A stretch of 64,000 bases of DNA, taken from Vibrio porteresiae DSM 19223. Its GTDB lineage: Bacteria; Pseudomonadota; Gammaproteobacteria; Enterobacterales; Vibrionaceae. Position 1 is the first letter of the stretch, and every line of letters begins with the position of its first letter. The notes beneath the pieces are model-generated. The model worked only from the letters and a program-made list of their open reading frames with translations. It was not told the DNA's origin and ran no database searches. A program made the position numbers and the translations under genes. Of this stretch, positions 1 through 8,853 are shown in pieces. The stretch is taken from contig NZ_AP024895.1 of NCBI RefSeq assembly GCF_024347055.1, positions 558,001-622,000 of the forward strand, given 5' to 3'.

Positions 1-755
1 GTGACACGCTTTACTTTATCTCCTACATCACCGACAAAGATGTTAAAGACATAATCCGTTACAATAATCTCGCTCCGCCATATGTGATCCATCCCGGAGA
101 TCGACTCAAACTTTGGACACCAACTTATACTCCCCCGGTATACGGTTCCAGAGCTCATATTGCGAGTAAAAGTAGCGTCGCAGTGCCGGATATTAAGGCT
201 TCAAGCACAATTCCTACTCCAATTCCCAATGTGACCACTTCCTCTAATACTTTGAAAAATACCTCTAAAGTGGGTGGTAAAACTGCGAATACAGGTATTG
301 ATCAAGGTCAATCAAAAGAGTATGTTGGTTCAGGCAGTAAACATAATGTTAACACTAATGTAAGTAATCCTAATGTAGCCGACCAGAAGATTTCTAAATG
401 GTTATGGCCAACAAAAGGAAGAATCATTAGTCAGTTCTCAGCAGGAGATCAGGGTAATAGAGGGATAGATATCGCGGGGCAGCGTGGTCAATCCATCGTA
501 TCTACTGCAGCAGGTACAGTAGTCTATTCAGGGAATGCACTACGAGGCTATGGGAACTTAATAATTATAAAGCACAACGACAACTATATCAGTGCTTATG
601 CCCACAACGATCGGTTGCTGGTTAAAGAAGGTCAAAATGTAAGAGGCGGGCAGAAAATCGCCACGATGGGAAGTTCGGGTTCGACAAGCGTCCGTTTACA
701 TTTTGAAATTCGCTATCAAGGTAAATCCGTTAATCCAAAACGATATTTACCATAA
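1..755 (+). CDS. nlpD: NlpD, LysM/degenerate-LytM division activator (5' end missing)
   Basis: Murein-hydrolase activator lipoprotein; in E. coli it activates the amidase AmiC at the septum. The gene is cut by the window edge: the frame is open from base 3, so only the last 250 residues are present and signal peptide and lipobox are not seen. The start of the fragment is the end of a LysM domain (...HPGDRLKL), then a Ser/Thr/Asn-rich linker, then a LytM/M23 domain in the last ~115 residues. The zinc-site His of active M23 enzymes is replaced by Asn (NRGIDIAG), while the later LHFEIR motif is kept; this degeneracy is typical of NlpD and means activator rather than enzyme. rpoS follows 75 bases downstream; in E. 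coli the main rpoS promoter lies inside nlpD. Confidence 0.95.
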   Translation, partial: DTLYFISYITDKDVKDIIRYNNLAPPYVIHPGDRLKLWTPTYTPPVYGSRAHIASKSSVAVPDIKASSTIPTPIPNVTTSSNTLKNTSKVGGKTANTGIDQGQSKEYVGSGSKHNVNTNVSNPNVADQKISKWLWPTKGRIISQFSAGDQGNRGIDIAGQRGQSIVSTAAGTVVYSGNALRGYGNLIIIKHNDNYISAYAHNDRLLVKEGQNVRGGQKIATMGSSGSTSVRLHFEIRYQGKSVNPKRYLP

Positions 756-830
756 ACATACTTAATAGATTGAGTCATGTAGCGACATTGAAGTTGAAAT
801 GTCTTGCTAAACTCGCCATGGGGAGGCGCT

Positions 831-1841
831 ATGAGTATCAGCAATACAGCCACTAAAGTCGAAGAGTTTGAATTTGATCATGATGTAATCGATTCCATCG
901 AGGTTGATGAAGAACTAACGGCAACTAGTGAAGAAGACACTAATGACACGGACAGCAGTGACGATATTCGCGAAGAGTTTGATGTTTCGTCTAAGAGTTT
1001 AGATGCAACACAGATGTATTTGAGCGAAATAGGTTTTTCGCCTTTGTTGACCGCCGAAGAAGAAGTTCTCTATGCACGCCGCGCTCTGCGTGGTTGTGAA
1101 GCCGCAAGAAAACGTATGATCGAAAGTAACTTACGTTTGGTGGTAAAAATCTCTCGTCGATATAGCAATCGTGGCCTAGCTCTTCTCGATTTGATAGAAG
1201 AAGGCAACCTAGGTTTGATTCGTGCCGTTGAGAAATTTGACCCAGAACGCGGATTCCGTTTTTCCACTTACGCAACATGGTGGATTCGTCAAACGATTGA
1301 ACGTGCTTTGATGAACCAAACACGTACCATTCGTCTGCCAATTCATGTTGTGAAAGAACTCAATATTTATCTGCGTACTGCACGTGAATTGTCCCAACGT
1401 TTAGACCATGAACCTACAGCAGAAGAGATCGCGTTTGAGCTTGATAAACCGGTTGATGATGTGAGCAAGATGCTACGTTTGAATGAACGTATCAGCTCTG
1501 TTGACACACCAATTGGTGGAGATGGAGATAAAGCGCTACTGGATATTATTCCAGATGCGAATAACTCTGACCCAGAGGTTTCAACTCAAGATGATGATAT
1601 CCGTGATTCTCTGATGAATTGGTTAGATGAACTGAATCCAAAACAGAAAGAGGTGTTAGCGCGTCGTTTCGGCCTTCTAGGTTACGAACCATCCACTCTT
1701 GAAGAGGTGGGACGTGAAATTAATCTTACCCGTGAACGTGTTCGTCAAATTCAAGTGGAAGGATTACGCCGTCTAAGAGAGATCCTGATGAAACAAGGTC
1801 TCAGTATGGAATCTCTGTTCAACGTTGAAGTCGAAATGTAA
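831..1841 (+). CDS. rpoS: RNA polymerase sigma factor RpoS (sigma-38)
   Basis: Stationary-phase and general-stress sigma factor of 336 residues. Region 1.2/2 is clear (DLIEEGNLGLIRAVEKFDP, then FSTYATWWIRQTIERA for -10 recognition and melting), followed by region 3 and the region 4 helix-turn-helix (LTRERVRQIQVEGLRRLREI). Start chosen at the ATG at 831, with GGGAGG 5-10 bases upstream; an in-frame TTG at 804 lacks a ribosome site, and known Vibrio RpoS proteins begin MSxSN. The N-terminal 50 residues are acidic and variable. One oddity is a Cys in the RALRGCEAARK segment, where an Asp is usual in RpoS as I remember it. The gene faces mutS and the two share a terminator. Confidence 0.98.
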   Translation: MSISNTATKVEEFEFDHDVIDSIEVDEELTATSEEDTNDTDSSDDIREEFDVSSKSLDATQMYLSEIGFSPLLTAEEEVLYARRALRGCEAARKRMIESNLRLVVKISRRYSNRGLALLDLIEEGNLGLIRAVEKFDPERGFRFSTYATWWIRQTIERALMNQTRTIRLPIHVVKELNIYLRTARELSQRLDHEPTAEEIAFELDKPVDDVSKMLRLNERISSVDTPIGGDGDKALLDIIPDANNSDPEVSTQDDDIRDSLMNWLDELNPKQKEVLARRFGLLGYEPSTLEEVGREINLTRERVRQIQVEGLRRLREILMKQGLSMESLFNVEVEM

Positions 1842-1865
1842 GATTTTGACTAGGCGAAAAAGTAA

Positions 1866-1889
1866 GGCACTCAGATGAGTGCCTTTTTT
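1866..1889 (+). terminator. Bidirectional terminator between rpoS and mutS
   Basis: A perfect 7-bp stem (GGCACTC / GAGTGCC) with a 4-base loop is followed by a T run on the plus strand and preceded by an A-rich stretch, so it can end both rpoS and the convergent mutS. Confidence 0.85.
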
Positions 1890-1906
1890 ATTTTTTCAAT
1901 GTTCGC

Positions 1907-4471
1907 TTACAACATCTTCTTCAGTTGGAAGATCAAATCGAGCGCTTGGCGTGGTGAAAGATCATTAGGATCAATCGAGCTTAGTGCTTGTTCAACTTCA
2001 CTTGGCTCTGGGATCAAACTGAGTTGATTGGCAATATCGACTGTTGATGGTGATCGTTGCCCTGCTTCACCTTTACCGATTTGCTCTAACTGCGCCAATT
2101 TCTGACGAGCCTGTTTGATCACTTCTTTTGGTACGCCAGCTAGCCCTGCGACCGCCAATCCATAGGATTTACTTGCCGCGCCTTCGTTGACGGAGTGCAT
2201 AAAGGCAATGCTATCACCGTGTTCTACCGCATCCAGATGAACGTTGACTAAGTGTGGAATCTGTTTTGGTAGTTCAGTTAACTCAAAGTAGTGCGTCGCA
2301 AATAGAGTCAAAGCGCCGATTTTCTTCGCCAGCCACTCAGCACTTGCCCAGGCGAGTGATAAGCCATCATAAGTACTTGTGCCGCGGCCAATCTCATCCA
2401 TCAGCACCAAACTTTGTGCAGTAGCATTATGTAAGATGTTGGCTGTTTCTGTCATTTCGACCATGAAGGTTGAACGACCAGAAGCAAGATCGTCAGACGC
2501 ACCAATACGGGTAAAAATGCGATCAAGTTGACCAATCGATGCGGAACGAGCGGGAACATAAGAACCAATATGAGCCATTAACGCGATCAACGCAGTTTGA
2601 CGCATATAGGTCGATTTACCACCCATGTTTGGACCTGTAATGATCAACATCTGCCGTTTTGGATCAAGGTCGATAGGGTTGGCTATGAACGGATCATCCA
2701 TGACTTGCTCTACCACTGGGTGGCGACCATCTTCAATATGAATACCGATCTCTTTGGTTAACGTTGGGCGACAGTAGTCTAATGTATCTGCACGCTCAGC
2801 TAGGTTTTGCAGAATATCGAGTTGAGATAGGGCAGATGCTAGGTTTTGCAACGTTTCCAAATGTGGTAGCAGCAGATCAAAAAGCTCTTCCCAAAGTTGC
2901 TTCTCTAAAGCAAGTGCTTTGGATTTTGAGTTCAGCACTTTATCTTCATGTTGCTTCAACTCTGGCGTGATATAACGCTCGGCATTTTTCAGCGTTTGGC
3001 GACGCATGTAGTGCGGTGGCACAAGATGACTCTGACCGCGGCTCACTTGGATAAAGAAGCCGTGCACATTGTTGTAGCCTACTTTGAGTGAATCTATGCC
3101 GTGACGTTCACGTTCATCCGCTTCCATTTTTTCTAAGAATGACGTCGCACCGTTGGCAAGGTCGCGCCACTCATCTAATTCAGCATTATAGTTTGGCGCA
3201 ATGACTCCTCCGTCGCGAATGACGACTGGCGGATTTTCAATAATCGCGTTCTCAAGCAGAGTACTTAATTCATCCATTGGCGCTGCATATTGCTTAAGTT
3301 GAGCGAGATAAGGATGTTTTACTTGGCCGAGTAACTCTGCTAGCTCAGGCAATTGCTGTAAGGCATTACGTAGGCGCGCTAAATCTCTTGGGCGAGCAGA
3401 ACGCAGAGCTAAACGAGCAAGAATACGTTCAATATCCCCAATCTGCTTCAATACAGGATGAAGTTCAGCAAACAGCACGCTGTCTTTGATTTCACCAATT
3501 GCATCTAAGCGCTGATTCAGCGCATCGAAATGGCGCATGGGTTGGTGAATCCAGCGCTTAAGCATACGGCTACCCATAGGTGTGGCACAGTGATCAAGCA
3601 CTTCGGAGAGTGTGTTGTCCGTCCCGCCAGAAAGATTCTGTGTCAGCTCAAGATTTCGACGAGTCGCCGCATCTAAGATGACGGATTGATCTTGGCGATC
3701 CAACGTCAATGAACGAATGTGCGGCAATGCGGTACGTTGGGTGTCTTTTACGTACTGAATCAAACAACCTGCTGCGCATAAACCTAAATTGGCCTTCTCT
3801 ACACCGAAGCCAACTAAATCTTTAGTGCCAAATTGTTGGTTTAACTGTTGTTTGGCAGTTTGCAGCTCAAATTCCCAAATCGGACGGCGGCGATTGCCTT
3901 GGCGATGAGCCATCAATTGAACTGGTTCAAAATCTTCAGGGAACAACAATTCACGTGGCGCAGTACGTTGAAGCTCTGCAGCCATCGCTTCTTCTGTTTC
4001 TGGTTCAATCAGCTGGAAGCGACCCGAAGTTAAATCCAGTGTTGCGTAACCAAAACGCCCCGCGTGGTGATAAATGGCGGCAATTAGGTTATCCACGCGT
4101 TCTGATAACAGCGCTTCATCAGTCACTGTACCAGGTGTCACTATGCGCACCACTTTGCGATCAACCGGCCCTTTGCTGGTCGCTGGGTCGCCAATTTGTT
4201 CACAAATAGCTACCGATTCACCGAGTTGCACGAGCTTGGCAAGATAGCTTTCAACGGCATGGAAAGGGACGCCAGCCATCGGGATGGGTTCGCCCGCCGA
4301 AGCGCCACGTTTCGTTAATGAGATATCAAGTAACTGAGATGCGCGTTTGGCATCGTCATAGAACAGTTCGTAAAAATCGCCCATACGATAAAACAGCAAA
4401 ATATCTGGGTTTTCCGCTTTCAGCTTCAGATATTGCTGCATCATGGGCGTATGTTGTTTCTCGGCAGTCAC
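1907..4471 (-). CDS. mutS: DNA mismatch repair ATPase MutS
   Basis: Mismatch-recognition protein of 854 residues, full length (E. coli has 853). The mismatch-reading Phe-X-Glu motif is present at F33-Y34-E35 (MGDFYELF), followed by connector, lever and clamp domains and a C-terminal ABC-type ATPase with Walker A GPNMGGKST near residue 610 and Walker B LVLMDEIGRGTST. The C-terminal dimerisation tail ends in the usual RQALDLIFQLK. It is transcribed toward rpoS and is divergent from pncC, with about 85 bases between the starts; the rpoS-mutS-pncC-recA order is typical of Vibrio. Confidence 0.98.
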   Translation of the reverse strand: MTAEKQHTPMMQQYLKLKAENPDILLFYRMGDFYELFYDDAKRASQLLDISLTKRGASAGEPIPMAGVPFHAVESYLAKLVQLGESVAICEQIGDPATSKGPVDRKVVRIVTPGTVTDEALLSERVDNLIAAIYHHAGRFGYATLDLTSGRFQLIEPETEEAMAAELQRTAPRELLFPEDFEPVQLMAHRQGNRRRPIWEFELQTAKQQLNQQFGTKDLVGFGVEKANLGLCAAGCLIQYVKDTQRTALPHIRSLTLDRQDQSVILDAATRRNLELTQNLSGGTDNTLSEVLDHCATPMGSRMLKRWIHQPMRHFDALNQRLDAIGEIKDSVLFAELHPVLKQIGDIERILARLALRSARPRDLARLRNALQQLPELAELLGQVKHPYLAQLKQYAAPMDELSTLLENAIIENPPVVIRDGGVIAPNYNAELDEWRDLANGATSFLEKMEADERERHGIDSLKVGYNNVHGFFIQVSRGQSHLVPPHYMRRQTLKNAERYITPELKQHEDKVLNSKSKALALEKQLWEELFDLLLPHLETLQNLASALSQLDILQNLAERADTLDYCRPTLTKEIGIHIEDGRHPVVEQVMDDPFIANPIDLDPKRQMLIITGPNMGGKSTYMRQTALIALMAHIGSYVPARSASIGQLDRIFTRIGASDDLASGRSTFMVEMTETANILHNATAQSLVLMDEIGRGTSTYDGLSLAWASAEWLAKKIGALTLFATHYFELTELPKQIPHLVNVHLDAVEHGDSIAFMHSVNEGAASKSYGLAVAGLAGVPKEVIKQARQKLAQLEQIGKGEAGQRSPSTVDIANQLSLIPEPSEVEQALSSIDPNDLSPRQALDLIFQLKKML

Positions 4472-4555
4472 GGATTACTTCTTTTGTTTAAGGACTTTGC
4501 GGCTTAGGATACGTGAATCACCATCAAGCGAAAAGATGAAATGAGGTTTTTGGTC

Positions 4556-5041
4556 ATGCAATCGATACAAAATTTGAGTCACACTCTTGGGCAACAGCTG
4601 CTTCAAGCGCAGCAGGTTTTAGTCACTGCGGAATCCTGTACTGGTGGTGGTGTCGCAAGCGCGATTACTGATATTGCTGGGAGTTCTCAATGGTTTGACC
4701 GAGCATTTGTTACCTATACCAACGAAGCGAAGCAAGAGATGATTGGCGTAAAAGCGGCAACACTGGATGCTTATGGCGCGGTGTCCGAGCCGGTCGTGAT
4801 TGAAATGGTGCAGGGGGCTTTAAATAATTCTCATGGTACCGTTGCGGTTTCCATCAGCGGCATTGCAGGACCGGGTGGCGGCTCTGAGGAGAAACCTGTT
4901 GGCACCGTCTGTTTTGCTTGGGCAGATAAGAGTGGTTGGCTTGAGGTGAGTACGGAGCATTTTTCTGGCGATCGAGCTAAAGTTCGATTGCAAGCCATAC
5001 ATCATGCGCTATCAGTGATCAGTCAACATCTTGCCGGATGA
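4556..5041 (+). CDS. pncC: Nicotinamide-nucleotide amidase PncC (CinA C-terminal type)
   Basis: Deamidates nicotinamide mononucleotide to nicotinate mononucleotide in NAD salvage. The 161-residue protein is the stand-alone CinA C-terminal domain: TAESCTGG near residues 24-31 carries the catalytic Ser, then FVTYTNEAK, SEPVVIEM and the glycine-rich SISGIAGPGGGSEEKPVGT. Start placed at the ATG at 4556, which has GAGG nine bases upstream; the in-frame ATG at 4541 has no comparable ribosome site. It sits just upstream of recA, as in other gamma-proteobacteria, where it has often been labelled cinA. Confidence 0.93.
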   Translation: MQSIQNLSHTLGQQLLQAQQVLVTAESCTGGGVASAITDIAGSSQWFDRAFVTYTNEAKQEMIGVKAATLDAYGAVSEPVVIEMVQGALNNSHGTVAVSISGIAGPGGGSEEKPVGTVCFAWADKSGWLEVSTEHFSGDRAKVRLQAIHHALSVISQHLAG

Positions 5042-5088
5042 AAAAGTGATATCGGTCGAGTGCATGGCAAAAAATTAACATACAGGGG

Positions 5089-5116
5089 TGGACACTGTAT
5101 GAATCAACAGTATAAT
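5089..5116 (+). promoter_or_regulatory. recA promoter with LexA (SOS) box
   Basis: A -35 hexamer TGGACA (5089-5094) and a -10 TATAAT (5111-5116) are separated by exactly the 16-base SOS box CTGTATGAATCAACAG (5095-5110), which fits the LexA consensus CTGT-N8-ACAG. LexA bound here would block RNA polymerase directly, the same layout as the E. coli recA promoter. Confidence 0.95.
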
Positions 5117-5197
5117 GAGTGCCATTAAGACATTTCATTGTCGAACTGATTTTGCATCGATCACCCTATTTCAAAGAGTGACAGTCTGGAGAAAGTA

Positions 5198-6265
5198 ATG
5201 GACGAAAATAAACAGAAGGCTCTCGCAGCAGCCCTAGGTCAAATTGAGAAACAATTCGGTAAAGGTTCCATTATGCGCCTTGGTGACAACCGCACAATGG
5301 ATGTAGAAACGATCTCTACAGGTTCTCTCTCTCTAGACATCGCTTTAGGTGCTGGTGGTTTACCGATGGGCCGTATCGTTGAAATTTATGGTCCAGAATC
5401 GTCAGGTAAAACAACACTGACTCTAGAACTGATTGCTGCAGCGCAACGTGAAGGTAAAACCTGTGCGTTTATCGATGCAGAACACGCTCTTGACCCTATC
5501 TACGCTCGTAAATTGGGTGTAAACATCGATGAACTTCTTGTTTCTCAGCCAGATACTGGTGAGCAAGCTCTTGAAATTTGTGACGCTTTGGCTCGCTCAG
5601 GCGCAGTGGATGTTATGGTTGTCGACTCAGTTGCTGCGTTGACTCCTAAAGCAGAAATTGAAGGCGAAATGGGCGATAGCCACATGGGTCTGCAAGCTCG
5701 TATGCTTTCTCAAGCAATGCGTAAGCTAACTGGTAACCTAAAAGCATCTAACTGTATGTGTATCTTCATCAACCAAATCCGTATGAAGATTGGTGTGATG
5801 TTTGGTAACCCAGAAACCACAACTGGTGGTAACGCTCTGAAATTCTACGCTTCTGTTCGTCTTGATATTCGTCGTACTGGCGCAATCAAAGAGGGTGACG
5901 AAGTGGTTGGCAACGAAACTCGTATCAAAGTTGTGAAGAACAAAATTGCTGCGCCGTTTAAAGAAGCTAACACTCAGATCATGTATGGCCAAGGTTTTAA
6001 CCGTCAAGGTGAACTGATTGACCTAGGTGTAAAACACAAATTGGTCGAAAAATCAGGTGCTTGGTATAGCTACAATGGCGACAAAATTGGTCAAGGTAAA
6101 GCGAACGCTTGTAAGTATCTGAAAGAAAATCCAGAAGTTGCAAAAGTTCTTGATACCAAATTACGTGAGCTATTGTTGAACCCAGCAGAGCACGCTGAGC
6201 ATGGTGAAACTAGCGTAGAGAATGACGACGATTTTAGCGCAGTTCCAGAGCAAGATGAGCTCTAA
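5198..6265 (+). CDS. recA: Recombinase RecA
   Basis: ATP-dependent strand-exchange protein and LexA co-protease, 355 residues. Walker A GPESSGKT lies at residues 65-72, Walker B is VMVVDSVAAL, and the DNA-binding loop 2 region FGNPETTTGGNALKFYAS is intact. The SNCMCIFINQIRMK segment with two Cys matches my memory of Vibrio RecA rather than E. coli. The C-terminal tail is acidic, as expected. Ribosome site GGAGAAAG precedes the ATG. Expression should be SOS-controlled through the box at 5095-5110; a terminator lies between recA and recX. Confidence 0.99.
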   Translation: MDENKQKALAAALGQIEKQFGKGSIMRLGDNRTMDVETISTGSLSLDIALGAGGLPMGRIVEIYGPESSGKTTLTLELIAAAQREGKTCAFIDAEHALDPIYARKLGVNIDELLVSQPDTGEQALEICDALARSGAVDVMVVDSVAALTPKAEIEGEMGDSHMGLQARMLSQAMRKLTGNLKASNCMCIFINQIRMKIGVMFGNPETTTGGNALKFYASVRLDIRRTGAIKEGDEVVGNETRIKVVKNKIAAPFKEANTQIMYGQGFNRQGELIDLGVKHKLVEKSGAWYSYNGDKIGQGKANACKYLKENPEVAKVLDTKLRELLLNPAEHAEHGETSVENDDDFSAVPEQDEL

Positions 6266-6287
6266 GATCTCTGACGTAAAATAATGA

Positions 6288-6312
6288 AGCCCTGCTGAAG
6301 CGGGGCTTTTTG
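6288..6312 (+). terminator. recA terminator (intercistronic with recX)
   Basis: GC-rich stem AGCCC/GGGCT, extended by further pairs, followed by TTTTTGTT. As in E. coli, partial read-through would allow low recX expression. Confidence 0.85.
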
Positions 6313-6328
6313 TTATAGAGAATTCAAT

Positions 6329-6793
6329 ATGTTATCACCTAAAACTCCGTCGTTATCTGTCAAAGAAGCTGCGATTCAATTACTTAGTCGACGTGATCAT
6401 GGTGTCTTTGAGCTGAAACAGAAATTGGCTTTGAAAGGCTATGAAGCTCCAGAAATTGATGTTGCTATTCAGCTTTGCAGTGAATATGGCTATCTAGATG
6501 ATCTCCGCTTCGCTCGCAGCCAAGTTAGGCAACATATCTATAAAGGGCATGGTGATCGACGTATCCGTCAGGAGTTAAATCTTAAGCGAGTCTCGGAAGC
6601 GACGATTGAACAAGCATTACAAGAAGAGCAGACAGATTGGTTTGAACTCGCAAAAGAAACGGCATGGAAAAAATTTAAAGGTCAAAAGGCTATCGATGCC
6701 AAAGGATATGCAAAGCAGGTACGCTTCTTACAATACCGTGGCTTCAGTTTTGACCAAATCCAATATGCGTTAAGCGATGACGATGCAGAATAA
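6329..6793 (+). CDS. recX: RecA modulator RecX
   Basis: Small regulator of 154 residues that limits RecA filament growth. It has the RecX-family pattern of three-helix repeats: an N-terminal LLSRRDHGVFELKQKLALKG, a central CSEYGYLDDLRFARS, and a C-terminal FLQYRGFSFDQIQYAL. It lies 63 bases behind recA and is probably made by read-through of the recA terminator, hence SOS-linked and at low level. Its end is followed by a hairpin shared with the opposing lipoprotein gene. Confidence 0.93.
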   Translation: MLSPKTPSLSVKEAAIQLLSRRDHGVFELKQKLALKGYEAPEIDVAIQLCSEYGYLDDLRFARSQVRQHIYKGHGDRRIRQELNLKRVSEATIEQALQEEQTDWFELAKETAWKKFKGQKAIDAKGYAKQVRFLQYRGFSFDQIQYALSDDDAE

Positions 6794-6825
6794 AATTCTG
6801 TTGAGAGTCAAAATATAAAAAGAAT

Positions 6826-6847
6826 AAAGGCTACAGGAGTAGCCTTT
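6826..6847 (+). terminator. Bidirectional terminator between recX and the lipoprotein gene
   Basis: Perfect 9-bp stem AAAGGCTAC / GTAGCCTTT with loop AGGA. On the minus strand it is followed by a T-rich tract, and on the plus strand by an AT-rich one, so it probably serves both convergent genes. Confidence 0.75.
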
Positions 6848-6879
6848 ATCTCAATATTATTATTTTGAAACTTGATCAA

Positions 6880-8321
6880 CTAGTCTAATAACGAATTCCA
6901 AGTGGCATAAACGTTATTGGCAGTATCTTTGTCATTAAATAAAAAGACTGGAATACCTTCAATTTCTGTAGCGACTACTAATAATGAATCGGTTTGTGCA
7001 ACCGCTTTAACTGACCAGCTATCCCCATTATCGTTGGCAAAATCTTCGATGACCAACTCGCCATCACTATTAATTGACCAAGAGTGAGTGGAGCTTTCAG
7101 TCCCTTCAGTTACTGTGACCGATTCACTATCAAATGCTAAAGTGACGAAAGTGGGATCACTCGTCTTACTTGAATCACCAGCGTCATCAAAAATCATGTA
7201 GAACGTTTTACCAATCAACTCACTTGCCGTGATGTTGTGCAGGGTAAAGCCACCATTGATATTTTGGGTTGTGTAGTAGTAAAGATCACCGTCGTTAGTT
7301 ACTTGCAGGGTGATTTCAGCACTGTTAAGTGCATCGTCAGCGTAGTAGAGGCTGGTTTCTGTTGAGGTCTCACTATCTTCAGTAAAAGAGTATTGGTTAC
7401 CGGAGAAGGTCGCTTCAACAGAGTATGGCGTGGTGTTTTTGTCATTAGTCACAGAGATAGTAACAATGTTGTCACTGTTATCATCTGTACCAACAGTCAT
7501 GATTGCCAGACCTTCCTCTACCAAATAGGCATTGTTAGTACTCATACCGTAATAGGTGTTGCCTGCCATGTTATTGAGTAGAGAACTGCTACTTTGTGAT
7601 TCAACAGCGGCGCTACCTGAATCATCGACGGTAACTACTTCGTCATTCAATTCATCAACGGTGCCGTTATTTTCAGCTTCAGCATAGGTCTCATCTACAG
7701 CAGAACTGATTTTTGTCACAGTGCTCGTCAGTGTATCAGTGTCTTCTGCTGCTAAGCTTTCAGCCAATGTTTGGTTAATCGAACGAGCAAGCAAGTGAGC
7801 TTTAGTCGCGCTATTGCTGGTGGTGGTATCACTATTATTTTGCGCTGCCACATAGTCACTGTTAATGGTACTTACATCCACATTTAAGCTAGTTGCAACT
7901 TCTTCTAGGGTTTGATTGGTTTGAACCGCGTAAGTGGAGAATGGCGTAATAACCGCACTACCAGCTTCCGCTATCAGTTGTTTATTGCTGGTGACGACGC
8001 CTGAATCAGAATCGGACGTTACACCAGCTTTGATTTTTACGATTAATGAATAATCTTTATATTCCGCAGGAATTGTCGCTGTGCCATTTTCACCGGTTGT
8101 GGTGATAAGTGTGTCTGCTGAAGTATACGTATTTGAACCGTCGATATCTGCGTATACATCAGCATTAACTAAGTAACCATCAATGGCTTGAATAGAGTAA
8201 CTCGATGTACTTGATGATTCTGAATCACTGCCGTCTGAACCGCACAGCCTGCTAATGCGAGTGCTGTTAATGACGATAGAACAGAGACAGTAAACTGACG
8301 TTTATTTTTTGAAATAGACAT
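6880..8321 (-). pseudogene. Vibrio surface lipoprotein broken by a one-base frameshift
   Basis: The natural start is the ATG at 8321 (minus strand), giving MSISKNKRQF then a hydrophobic stretch and a lipobox LAGC, with the Cys codon at 8246-8244. Directly after it the frame shifts: frame 0 hits a stop about 70 bases on, whereas the other frame stays open down to the stop at 6880. Adding one base near 8241-8243 (GGCGGT in place of GCGGT) would give an uninterrupted 480-residue protein beginning C-GGSDGSDSESS after processing. The body has an IDGYLVNADVYAD segment like carboxypeptidase-regulatory-type beta domains of Vibrio and Shewanella surface proteins, an ITPFSTYAV motif, a helical Asn/Thr/Ser-rich middle and a beta-rich C-terminal half from about 7600 to 6880. 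Function unknown. Either a recent pseudogene or a sequencing error; the downstream frame shows no other damage. Confidence 0.8.
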
Positions 8322-8853
8322 AACCTTAAGCCCTTTATAGTGTTTAATTTCAACTCATTTTTATTTTTTATTGGTATTGCTGTGATTGTTAAAAATAAGC
8401 TGAAAGTGTTGTGAGAATGCTGTTTATATATACGGATGAGAAATTGCATTCGCAATTATTAATCCAGTTGAAATAAGCTGAGTAGTTAGAATGAATACAC
8501 TAATGGAATGTTTTATCAGTAATGACGACCTTATTTGTGAAATGAGGATTTTTGATAAAACTATGATTTATGCTCGGCAGAGCTTCTTGTTAAGCCATGT
8601 GGAAGGAGGAGTGGGATTAAACATCGTAGCGTTGGGGTCTATTCGATGAGTGAATAGTCATTGATAGAGTCGATGAGTCAGGCTTCTATTCACCCAATTT
8701 GTTGATAACGCTTCTTTCTCATTGGCTCAAACTATGGCTATCGTAGTGCGATGATAGTTGATTTGACTCTTTTCACTTAGAAAACTAGGCGAACTCTTAT
8801 CCATGCTTTACAATAGCGCAAAAATTTCATTTGAGAATTTCAGGAAGAGCTGC
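8322..8853. other. 532-base intergenic region upstream of alaS
   Basis: No coding frame supported. It must hold the divergent promoters of the lipoprotein gene and of alaS. A possible alaS -35 (TTGACT, 8763-8768) is seen without a good -10. Around 8639-8693 there is a set of overlapping inverted repeats (CTATTC / GAATAG, and GTGAATAG / CTATTCAC) and a direct repeat TCGATGAGT at 8643 and 8670. The part next to the lipoprotein gene is strongly AT-rich. Confidence 0.6.
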
